Shown here in pieces: positions 21,931 to 32,099 of a DNA stretch of 64,000 nt. Source of the DNA: Hemicordylus capensis. Lineage: Eukaryota > Chordata > Lepidosauria > Squamata > Cordylidae. The DNA is taken from NCBI RefSeq assembly GCF_027244095.1, contig NC_069660.1, forward strand, positions 140,109,834 to 140,173,833. Direction: 5' to 3'. The notes under the pieces are model-generated. The model worked only from the letters and a program-made list of their open reading frames with translations. It made no database searches and was not told where the DNA came from. Within the stretch, counting starts at the first letter, position 1, and each line of letters begins with the position of its first letter. Position numbers and translations under genes: made by a program.

Positions 21931-22347
21931 GTCAGAAATTTAAACCCTCTTATTCCATTTTTTAAACAAAACAAAACATCATGTATGTTATTTCAGCTGA
22001 AGTGTCCCCTTTTTTGGGAGGGCTTTTTAAAAAGTTGAAAATCTTCTCTGGAGAGGGGTGGGAAAGCTGGCCTCATATCTATAAACTATGAGAGTGGGTC
22101 TGCCCCCCGCCCTGTCAACCAGTCAATCCCCAAGTGAAAACAATTTGAGCAAAATGTAGTGAGTGACTTTCAATAGCAATTACTTTCACTGCTCCCAAGT
22201 ACTGAATCATCCAAAATTAGCAGGGCCTTCTAGAAGGATTATGGGTGAGGGCATGCTTGGGATGGCACAGCACCCCCTAGGATTACTGGAGGGACCCCTC
22301 AATTTCCTGTGATTCACTACTAAGAATGTTTCTCCTTATCTCTGCAG

Positions 22348-25300
22348 GGATGAAGATGAAGATGAAGAGGGGGCACAGACTGGTAAGTGGATGACGAGAG
22401 TGCATGCTTCTTCTCAGGGCTCCTCAACCCCACAGGGAGTGTCTCCTTGGAGACCTGTTTCACTTTGACAATGGAGAGAGATAGGCAGACGTCCATCTGA
22501 TGGATGAATGGCAGGAGGGCAGGTTCATCCACCTCTATCCTTTGCTGCTGGCACTTGCTGCAGCCAAAAGTGTTGGAGGAGACCAGGGGGCCTGGGCGAG
22601 TCACATCTGGATACCCTCCCCTCTAGAAGATGGGGAAAGGGCTGTGGCAGCAGGCAGGCAGGTTTGGTAATTCTCCCTTGAAGGTGGTGCACTTCTGGAA
22701 AAGCCCTGCAAGAACCTTTTGCCCACACCCAGCCCCAAGACATCCTCTGGGCCTTGTTCCCCCTGCCTTGGAAAAGAGGAAGCTAAAAAAAATGCTGGTG
22801 TCTTGTTTCCAAAGCATCTCTTTTTTTGACAATTACATGGGTCAAGATGGAAATGGAGGAGAAACAAGGGCAACATTTCCTGGCCAATGAGCTCTGAGAT
22901 CAGTCCAAAGAGACTCTTTCTTTCTCTGATCCCAGTTTTCTGCCCCTCGGAGCTGGGCCTGCGTTCCTCAGATCATAGCTATGCTTCCTGCTTATGGCTT
23001 CCAGGCAGATTTTCAAGCCCCACCCCTACCCCCGCACATAGGCCAAAAGGCTGTAACTGGGGGTTGTTGCTTCAGCCAGAGAGCAAATGCATTGTTTAGT
23101 CCATATGAACCATCAGCTCCCACTCTGCTCAGAGGAGAAGCCTCTTTCCTCACAGGTATGAGGAAAGAGGGTCCATAGTCCAGTAGTGGAACAAGTGCTT
23201 TGCATGCACAAGGTCTTGGGTTGAGTCTTCTTCATCTTCTGTTAAAGGATCTTAGCTAGCCAGGGAAAGGCTTCTGCCCAAGAGCGGCTGTCAGCCAGAG
23301 TAGGGCAAAGTGAGCCAGGGGTATGACTTGGTAGAAGGCAGCTGTATTGGTATGTTCAGCAGATAGAGCCTGGCCATTGCACTCCCTTCTGAAGCGTAGT
23401 TGGTGAGGGCTGTCTTGCCAGTGCTATGCAATGTATTCCTCTTCATCCCTTGCTTGTTTCCTTGGGTGGACCACCTCACCCACAATCCCAGGCTGCACCC
23501 CAGCTGGTTAACCTAGGCAGAAAGGGGAGGCAATTTCTATCAGGGCTATGGGCCATCCTCATTTCCAGATTCCTGGTTTATTTCCTCTCTTTCAGGTCAT
23601 CCCAGAAATCCGGCCCATGTTGCCCCGTGTCCTGGGGGACCCATGTTGCACCATTTTCTGGGGGACCCTCTGAGGGAAGAGCCCAATGAGGCAACCTTGG
23701 TGCCAGGACCCCTTCCAGGACTTCATGTCCCCACTGACATTCTGGGGAAAGAGCTCAATGAGGAAACCTCAGTGCTAGGATCCTTTCCAGAACCTTGCGT
23801 CCCCACAGATATTCTGGAGGAAGAGCTCAATGAGGAAACGTCGGTGCCAGGATCCCTTCCAGAACCTCACGTCCCCACTGATATTCTGGAGGAAGAGCTC
23901 AATGAGGAAATGTCGGTGCCAAGATCCCTTCCAGGACCTTGCATTATCAATGACATTCTGGGGGAAGAGACCAATGAGGCAACCTTGGTGCCAGAACCCC
24001 TTCCAATACTTTGTGTCCCCACTGACATTCTGGGGAAAGAGGTCAATGAGGAAACCTCAAAGCCAGGACCTCTTCCAGGACCTCACATCACCAATGGTAT
24101 TCTGAGAGAAGAGCTCAACGAGGCAACTTCAGTGCCAGGATCTCTTTCAGGACCTCTCATTTCCACTGATATTCTGGAGGAAACGCTCAATGAGGAAACC
24201 TTGATGCCAGGATCCCTTCTAGGACCTCACATCACCAATGACATTCTGGGGAAAGAGGTCAATGAGGAAACCTCAGTGCCAGGTCCTTCCATCCCCACTG
24301 GCACTCCAAAGAAAGCAGCTTTTGTGTCAGAGCCCTTACCAGAGCCTTCCATTGCTGACAATAACCTTGAGCAAGAAGTAGAAATCCTCAAAGGATTACA
24401 GAATGACTATGTCCAGCGGCGTAAGTATTGTGGCACCTCAGAACCCTTTTGCATAGACACCCAGCACAAAGTTCAGCTGGAGTTTTGATACTCAGCCCAG
24501 ATGATGGACCAAGCACTAGCACTGCCCCTTTTTGCAAGACACCAGCACTCAGCCTGGTCAGAGCATACAACACTTGTTCCTTTTTGCTCTCTTTGTTGCA
24601 GAAATGAGGGTTCGCCGCATTTCCCAGCAGTTCCCTCGTTCTCTCCGGGCCATCAACCTACAAATTTGACACACGCGGACAAGGCTCATCCGCAGTGAAG
24701 TTCGGCTGCAGCGGTGGGGAAAGGGAGGTACGTTTGCAGCACACCCCTGAAGTTGCTGCTGGGCTAAAAATGGCTCTTTTGCTCTCTGTTTCCTTCTCCT
24801 GAATGTTGAAATATTTGATTTGAGTCTGCATGTAAGTTTCAGAGGGGAGGCCTCTGGGTGGGTTGTCAGTGCTTGCTGAAGTGTTCCTTCGTTTTCTGTC
24901 TTTCAGGTGACCAAGCTCTGATGCCTGTAATTCAGACAGCTTCTCATGGTGAGCAGTGAGGGCAAGTGATGGCGGGTGTGGTAGTATGCCAGCGTTTGCG
25001 GCTGACCACCTGTTGCTTCTTCTCTCTTGCAGATGTTCCTGAAGGCCCTGCTGCATGTCTCCGCCCCCCTGGGTCCGGTTCATCATTATCTTCTGCCTCG
25101 CTGGAAGTTGGCTCCATCCCACCCTCCACCTCTACATCTTCTTTCCTCCTGCATCCCTCTCCCCCTCCTCCTCCTTCCCCACCTCCTCTAGAGCCGGACC
25201 TCAGCAATATAAAAGAAACTCTGCAGAGTTTGATGGATTTGCGGTTCCATCAGCTGAATGACCGTAAGTTTCACAGAGGCAGCACCCCTTTTCCATCCTC

Positions 25301-26421
25301 ATTGTTGTTTTGCAATCTAAAACACTTACAGTATAGTCTAAAAACAGAGATGGGCAAGCAATAGAGGAAGGAGAGGGAAGTTGAGGTGGGACAAGTGGGG
25401 GAACGATGTGTATGTATTTCAGCTGCACCTCCGTAGGACCAGGGAGACGCGGGTTTGAATTCTCATCCAGCCATGAACCTTGCTGGGTGACTTTGGGCCA
25501 GTCACTTGTCCTGCAGTCTAACTTAACTTTTAGGGTTGTTAGGAGGAAAAAATAACCATGTATACCTCCCTGAGCTGCTTGAGGAAGAGCAGAATGGAAT
25601 ACTAAATTCATGAATGCTAATAATATGAATGCTAATATCAGCCCTTTTGAGTTCAAGCTGGGCTGAAACAAGAAACCAAGGAGGATGACATACAATTGTG
25701 CTTATCACAATCCTCCTTATAGCATCGTCAATGTACATGGGCAAAAGTTCCCGGCCACCAGGAGCATGCAGTCTAAAGTTTGGCTTTGGAGAGAGAAGTG
25801 AGGAAGAGGAAGAAAGCATAAGGGGCATTCAGTTCAAGCTGATGGAGCTGCCTCTGCTGAGGCATTAAGCCAAAAGCTGCACAGAGGAGGTGGGTTGCAT
25901 TGGAAGGATAGGAGAGAGACGTGAGACCACATGAGTGGCGGTTCCAAACCCAAGGGTCAGCGAGGGAGAAGAAAAAGAGTAGTTTTAGAGAGCAGGAGAC
26001 CTCCAGGTGGCTGAAGACAGAAGCTGGAGGAGCAAAAACCAACCTGACCAGGTGCAAGTTGGGGGAGGGGGGAGGATCAGTGCAGAGGGACAGGGTGGGG
26101 GCATAGCCATGGTGGGTTTTCAAGGTAGAGATGAGAAGTCTCTGCTGGGCATGGAAAGGGACTAGAAGTCAGTGCAGGGACTGGTATTGTGGAGGACAGG
26201 CCCCTTGACCCTGTTTGTTTTCTCTCCTTCAAGGCCAAAGAGACCTCCGCAGCTGCCAGGAATGTTTGCAAAACCTCAAGGCACTGAGGGGACAGCTCCG
26301 GAGACTGCGGAGCAGACTGGCAAGGGTGGAAGCCACTATGGGGATCCTGGTTCCTCCAAGGGAGCTGGATGTTGATGAGGAAAAAGAGGAAGACAAAAAC
26401 CAGACAGTGCTTCATACATAG
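22348..26421 (+). CDS. Multi-exon host gene with 24-residue tandem repeat, unrecognised
   Basis: Exons with good splice sites: A 22348-22382 (acidic, DEDEDEEGAQT), C 23596-24420, D 24602-24727, E 24907-24948, F 25033-25263 and G 26234-26421, with a TAG stop at 26419. All joins from A to G are phase 1, so they form one consistent frame. Exon C carries about eight and a half 24-residue units (consensus DILGKELNEETSVPGSLPGP + HVPT) and ends in a charged stretch (LEQEVEILKGLQNDY). Exon F is proline- and serine-rich (HPSPPPPPSPPPLEPD). F to G gives a basic heptad-like segment (LKALRGQLRRLRSRLARVEA), probably a coiled coil, then an acidic tail. Exon D contains an in-frame TGA at 24667-24669 (probably CGA to TGA at a CpG). 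It is followed by coding-like sequence (RTRLIRSEVRLQRWGKG), so this may be a null allele, a young pseudogene or a sequence error. Upstream exons, including the start codon, are not found; 22936-23155 is a possible extra exon. The family is not recognised; a Myb/SANT-type regulator of the kind common in reptiles is a weak alternative. Confidence 0.7.
23161..23365 (+). repeat. tRNA-type SINE in an intron
   Basis: The words ccatagtccagtagtggaac, tttgcatgcacaaggtct, ttagctagccagggaaagg and agaaggcagctgtattggta follow the tRNA-like family also seen at 975-1161 and 5285-5485. Diverged. Confidence 0.5.
23668..24310 (+). repeat. 72-bp coding tandem repeat
   Basis: Nine units of 72 bp (the last shortened) around the words gacattctggggaaagag, ctcaatgaggaaacc and ccaggatcccttccaggacc. 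Units differ by about 10-25% and all keep frame, with differences that often change the residue. Confidence 0.9.
25425..25615 (+). repeat. tRNA-derived SINE (Sauria-type), 5' truncated
   Basis: Shares cgggtttgaattctcatcca, gctgggtgactttgggccag, gtcactt, ggttgtt and gaggaagagcagaatggaat with the fuller copy at 47247-47460. It lies in the last intron of the repeat gene. Confidence 0.65.
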
Positions 26422-26426
26422 GTAGC

Positions 26427-26432
26427 AATAAA
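26427..26432 (+). terminator. Poly(A) signal AATAAA
   Basis: A canonical hexamer six bases after the TAG stop of the last exon. Such a short distance would give a very short 3' untranslated region unless a later site (for example the ATTAAA-like words near 26456 or 26532) is used. Confidence 0.5.
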
Positions 26433-26839
26433 ATGCTGCATATTTATTTTAAAAATATTAAACATTTGTTTTAACAGGACAGGATGTAGAGATAAAACAG
26501 CAATAGAACATGCATATTTACTGCTTAAAAATTAAAAAGTTGATTTTAAAGAAAAAGTTGTCTTACTTTGAATATTCTTTGGGCAGAGTTGGGTAAAAAT
26601 GTCTTTGGGTCAAACCCAGCCACAGAAAAGGCTCTATGGCCAGTCCACTTGGGGCCAAGAGATGTTCTGAGAAGTTCAAGAGGTAGCTCAAGATAGACTG
26701 CTCCTTGCCAGGAGGCTTATACAGAGCTTGTCTGCCCCAATATGTATGGCTAGGAGGCCTGATTTTGACCCTGAAGAGGGATCTGCCTCTTGTGGAAGAG
26801 GATGGAGTGGAGATGCTGAAGGGGAAGCTTGATTTAGGG

Positions 26840-26975
26840 CAGGGCTGCACAACACCAGCCCTCCAGCTGCTGTTTGACTACAGTTCCCATCAACCCTGAC
26901 TATTGGTTAGTGCAACTGGGGACTATGGGAGCTGTAACCCAACAACAGCTGGAAGGCCCAAGTGGTGCAGCCCTG
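26840..26975. mobile_element. hAT-type MITE
   Basis: Palindromic: cagggctgcacaacaccagc ... ccctccagctg on the left, cagctggaaggccc ... tggtgcagccctg on the right. The flanks gatttagg and gatt-agg look like an aged 8-bp duplication with one base lost. Confidence 0.7.
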
Positions 26976-27235
26976 GATTAGGTGAACCACTCAGGGCTGT
27001 TGGGTGGCAGGAATAATGGAAACAAGGCCAAGTGTTCCAAATGGGAAGGAGGCCAAATGTTATTCTCCAGCCCCCTTATTTTCCACCAAGAGCCAAAGCA
27101 GCGGCTGGAGGCTTGGATCCAGGCAAAGAGTCAAGCTGAGTGACTTATTTGGCCCTGGGGGAGCAGCTAGGAGGTGCTCCCCCCATTTCATTTGCAGAAA
27201 GAAAAGCCATGGGGGTGGCTCTCTGTAGAGCATGA

Positions 27236-27720
27236 CACTCCCAGGAGAAAACAAAAAAGGCAACCTCCATATCGGCCTCCTCCCAGGGCCTTCCAACCCT
27301 GCTGATCTTCCAAGAAAAGAACCAAAAGAAGCAACCTCCATATCAGATCCCCTTCGAGGATGTTCCATCCCTGCTGATCTTCCAAGGAAAGAACCCAAAA
27401 GAAGCAACCTCTGTATTAGGCCCTCTCCCAGGACCTTCCATCTCTGCTGAGACTCAGCGAAAAGGACCTAAAGAGGCAAGCTCTGCATCGGGTGCCCATC
27501 CAGGACATCCCATCCCTGCTATGGGCAATCTCCCAAGTATGGGCAATCCATACTTGGGGGAAAGAACCCAAAGAGACAGGAGACAACTTCTATATCATGG
27601 GAGCTCTGCACCAGACCTCCACCCAGGGCAATCCATCCCTGCTGATACTTCAGGGAAAGACAATGAAGAGGCACTCTACATAGCAGGCCCCCTCTCAAAT
27701 GCAGGATCAGCAATGAGAAT
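27236..27720 (+). pseudogene. Decayed second block of the 24-residue repeat
   Basis: Three or more 72-bp units related to those of the exon at 23596-24420. Examples are LPRKEPKEATSISDPLRGCS, then IPADLPRKEPK, and in another frame ATSVLGPLPGPSISAE. The frame shifts between units and stops occur, and no splice sites bound it, so it is no longer coding. It is probably a relic of a tandem duplicate of the gene or of its repeat exon. Confidence 0.65.
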
Positions 27721-27864
27721 ATATTTTTAGCCTCCAGGCCATTTTTCTGCAAGAGGAGAGAGAAGGAAAGCCTGAATTGGAACACTTGTCACTGCAGATG
27801 CTAGATTTGATATGACTATGAAATAAGACAGCAATGCAGGAAACGCTGCATTTGAGCCTATCTT

Positions 27865-29908
27865 TTTTTTTCCAAATTCAATTTTTATTGATTTTAACAA
27901 TAATATTATTATCATTCATAACAAACAGAATAAACGAAACTGGACTTCCTGCACACCTCTCTTCGTGAAACATCAGCTATAAAATTTACCCTTGCTATAT
28001 TAATAATTCAAAACATAAATTTAGACCCTTACAAACACAGTTAATCTACCCAACCTGCATTTTTTTAAAAATTCCAAATCCTGCTGTAAGATCCATAGTA
28101 GGAAAATAATTTTTTAGATACAACAAAAATGGTTTCCAATCTTCTTTAAAACATTCTAAGTTTGGGTCTCTTATCAGTGTTGTAAGTTTTGCCATCTCCG
28201 CATATTCCAAAATTTTTATCAGCCAATCTTCTTTTGAAGGCAATTCATTACTTTTCAATTTCTGTGCATATATTATTCTGGCCGCCGTGGAAGCATACAT
28301 GAAGAATGTTAAGTTATTTGTAGAGATTACTCCTTGTGTTATTCCCAGCAGGAAGGATTCTGGCTTCTTAGGAAATGTCATTTTAAATATTTTCTTTAAC
28401 TCATTATATATCATATCCCAATAGGCCTTGGCCTTCCCACAGGTCCACCACATATGAAAAAAAGTGCCTTCAGAGTGTCCACACTTCCAACATTTGTTTG
28501 AAACATTTTTGTACATTAATGCAAATTTTTTTGTGTGTCAAGTACCATCTATACATCATTTTATAATAGTTTTCTTTTATAGTATAACACGCAGTGAATT
28601 TTAAATCATTTTCCCATAACTTTTCCCAGGCTGCCATTTCTATATTATGCCCCACATCTTGAGCCCACTTTATCATAGTCGTTTTAACCACTTCCTCTCT
28701 TGTCTCCTCTAGAAGCAACAGTTTATACATTTTAGAAACTATTTTTTCATCATTTTGACATAATTCCTTCTCAAAATTTGAAATCTGATCCTCAACTCCA
28801 ACTTTAAAGTCTTTCTTATATATCTCATTTAACTGATGATACTGAAACCAATCTCTGACCAAATTTTGTATTTCAGTTAAACTTTTTAACTTACAATCCT
28901 TTTCCTGAAAATGTAACAAATCCTTATAGGTACCCCAACACATTTGCATATTTACTTCTTTACGTGATAAGGCTTCAATCGGAGATATCCATAATGGAGT
29001 TTTAGGTTCAAACCAATTTTTGTATTTTAACCACACCCTCATTAAACTCCTTCTCACATAGTGGTTCAAAAAGTATTTATGTATTTTACTTTTTTCATAC
29101 CACAGATATGCATGCCATCCAAACCTTCTGTCAAATCCTTCCAAATCGAGAATTCTAGGGTTTCTTAATGTTATCCATTCTTTTAGCCATGTCAAACAAA
29201 CAGCATCAAAGTATAACCTTAAGTTTGGCAAGGTAAGACCACCTCTTTCCTTTGCATCTGTTAAATTCTTAAAATTAATTCTTGGTCTTTTCCCCTGCCA
29301 AACAAACTTAGTTATGCCCTTCTGCCATTGCTTAAAACAAGTTAAAGTGTTAATTATGGGAATAGTCTGAAAGAGAAATAACATTTTAGGCAAGACATTC
29401 ATTTTCACCACTGAAATTCTTCCCATTAAAGATAAATTCATTTTAGACCATCTTTGTAGATCAGTTTTCACTGAATTCCATATTTTAACATAATTATTTG
29501 TGAACAACAAGGAATTGTTATTTGATAACCAGACCCCCAGGTATTTAACTTTCTTCTCCACTTTCAACTCACTTATTTCAGAGAATCTGTCCTTGGTTTT
29601 CTGATCCATATTTTTAGTCAAGACCTTGGTCTTGGTCTTATTTATATAAAATCCAGCCAACTGTCCAAATTGTTGTACTTTATCCAAGAGTCTTTCAATC
29701 TTGTCTATTGGACTCTCTAAAAACAGCACATCATCATCTGCAAAGGCTCTCAACTTATAATCTTGTTTCCCAATTTTGGGACCATATAATTTATCATCTT
29801 CTCTGATAGTTCTACAAAGCACTTCTAGAACCAGTATGAAAAGCAATGAGGAAAGTGGACATCCTTGTCTAGTCCCTTTTTGTATTACACAGTTGTCTGA
29901 TAATTCCC
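27865..29908 (-). mobile_element. L1-clade LINE, 5'-truncated, young
   Basis: On the minus strand the ORF2 protein is open from the truncation point at 29908 (reverse transcriptase block GTRQGCPLSSLLFILVLEV, then FADDDVLFLESP) through a long C-terminal domain to about 28530. One extra A in an A7 run near 28527-28533 shifts the frame. The protein then continues in the next frame (MYKNVSNKCWKCGHSEGTFF, then HMWWTCGKAKAYW, the Cys-His motif of L1) to the stop near 28046. A 3' untranslated end and a short A run (T run at 27865-27870 on plus) follow. Flanking 28-bp direct repeats (caggaaacgctgcatttg...) at 27837-27864 and 29909-29936 are identical. The endonuclease half is absent. Confidence 0.92.
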
Positions 29909-29963
29909 CAGGAAACGCTGCATTTGAGCCTATCTTAGCTACACAGCTTAATGACCAAATGCC

Positions 29964-30007
29964 TGTCCTTGACCATCTCTAAGAGCCCTTAAAGATGGTC
30001 AAGGACA
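29964..30007. repeat. 15-bp inverted repeat (hairpin)
   Basis: tgtccttgaccatct and agatggtcaaggaca are perfect inverted copies with a 14-base loop. It lies 27 bp past the L1 target-site duplication. Confidence 0.8.
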
Positions 30008-30019
30008 AAGACATGTTTG

Positions 30020-32095
30020 CTCTTGATGCTCATCATGCATGCACTGGGAAGAGTCATTAGAATCAACAGAAGGTGCCTTGTGAATGGGATACATTGGGCT
30101 TAGTACCTAGAAAAACACTTTAGCATAAGAGTGCTGTGTCCATGAATGCAGTAATCATGGGCGGAACTGGGGTGGGGCAGCCAGGGCAGGTGCCTTAGGC
30201 GCCACTGAGGGGAGGGCGCCACACCAGTTCCTGCCACCCCCACCCCATTGTCCACCTGCCCAGCCCCAGGGCCCCTCAGCCACTTGCCTCCAGCTCCGGC
30301 CTAGGATCGGCAACGAGGCCTAGGTTCAGAGCAGCCTGCAAACTGCAGAGCAGCTCTTCTCTCCCCGCCTCTCAGCTGATCGGCGTGTGGGCGGGGCTTA
30401 CAGAGAGGCCTCCGTGTAGGCCTCCCTGAAGCCTGAACTCTGCAGGCCCCAAGGAAGCCAGGAAGAAGATGGCAGGCAGAGTTCTCTGCAGCAGCAGACC
30501 CTCTGCCCAGAATATCCAGCACAGCTTTTGCCAGGTACTGTGAATTCCTTTTTGTGGTCCCCCCCCCCCATATATACACTGTAGGGATCTGCTTGCCATA
30601 GGGCTTTGATATGGGTGGTGGGGTGAGACTGAGAAGTCTGAATATTTAATTTAAAACAGAGTGGAAACTTTGCTGGCTTTAAAAACAAAAACTATCTAAA
30701 AAGCCCTATAAGTGGCTTGTTTCATGGAAGAAAATTACAAAAACTTCTGGAACAATATTTATTCATTCATTCATTCATTCATTCACTCATAAATGCACTT
30801 ATGTTCAAGTTGTTTTGCAACCCAGAAGGTCTGAGTGAGAACTGTGAAGCATGTGTGTGCTTTTATTTTATTTTTCTTATGTGTGAACTGCTCTCCAATA
30901 ACTTGCAGGGACTTCAGGGTAAATCTGGCCAACATGTGAATGCAGCACCTCCATTTCAGAGGAGATGTGTGTTAAAGGGCTTTAAAAGCCCCGTGTGAAA
31001 AACCTCCCGGAATCAAACTTTACTGAATTTGTTCAGAATTCTGAGAAAACAAACATAGGCTCACCCTGCATGGCTGAAAGTCTCCTTTGCTAATCTGCAG
31101 CGAGGGGGGCCATTTTAATAATTAGTGTTTCTAGTGTGTTCTAGGCATTAAAATTAGCACAAACATATAGTACTCAATGTATATCACTATATATTGTGAA
31201 GTGTGCGTGTGTGTATTCAGTGAAATGTATTTCCAGGCAGCACACTTATTTTGAAATATCAGACTTAAATCCTTGGGGGCCTGGGGTGTGTGGAGGCCCT
31301 GGACTTTGAGGGGCTGGGGGCCCATTTTAAAATCTCATTTCTGGGCCCATTCCAACCTTGCTATGCCCCTGGCAGTCACTACACATGGGTTTCTGCACAA
31401 CACCTGCATAGAAGAAACTCCCGTGTAGAAAATGTGTCTCTTGTAAATTGACCCTGAATTTTCCATCCATGACTGGGATATCTGAGAGTTACAGTCAATA
31501 ATAAAAGAACAACACGCTGCTTGTGACAGGAAGGGGCAAATTACAATGATTTCTTAGTCGGGCAGGGGCTGGTTTTGGCCCTGGCAGAACTTGGCTGTCT
31601 GCTCCTGTTGCAAATTCCTCTGTCTAGTGTGGCAAACTAATGTATCCTCCTCCCTCTTGGTGTCAAAGTAAGCACTAGTGTGGTGAATGCACATATACCC
31701 CATCATGAGCCAACAATCATCACAAGACAAAGGCTGGCAGGAATCATTCTCTGGTTTATAGACTCCCACCACCACCTTCTTCTTCCCCTATTTTGCTAGT
31801 GGCTATTTGGGCAGGTGATCCTCTAGGACAAAGTCATGTTTTTTAAAAAGCATGAGATGAGACAGAGAAAATGACACTTGGAATCCTGACATAACTCCTG
31901 ACTGTTGTTCTAAGTCTTTTACAGAGATGGCTCATGTTTTCAGGTTTTGATTAACAACCATGTCTAGATGGTACAGTGTTCCTTTTAACAGGGATTTCCA
32001 GATATTGTTGACTACAAGTCCCATCATTCCTGTTTGGACAGGGGCGCAATTTCACTGCTTGCCCTAGGCGCTATTTTCCCTAGATACGCCTCTGG
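30020..32095. other. No gene recognised; DNA-element scraps
   Basis: Holds a G+C-rich stretch at 30160-30560 (gggcggaactggggtgg, cttaggcgccact), an (ATTC)n run at 30761-30788, and a reversed hAT-MITE remnant at about 31290-31373 (ggcccattccaaccttgcta, tgcccctg). There is also a half MITE at 31973-32035 (gactacaagtcccatcattc). Confidence 0.4.
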
Positions 32096-32099
32096 CTTG

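Noticed and set aside
22936-23155. Extra exon of the repeat gene
   Set aside because: It has an acceptor-like site and a donor and ends in phase 1, but its entry phase does not fit the preceding exon, so it is mentioned only as a possibility.
23668-24310. CRISPR-like array
   Set aside because: The 72-bp units are contiguous, in frame and lack unique spacers; it is a coding tandem repeat in a vertebrate gene.
24966-25364. 132-codon frame reading through an exon and its flanks
   Set aside because: It covers the true exon 25033-25263 in the same frame but crosses its splice sites; the spliced form explains it better.
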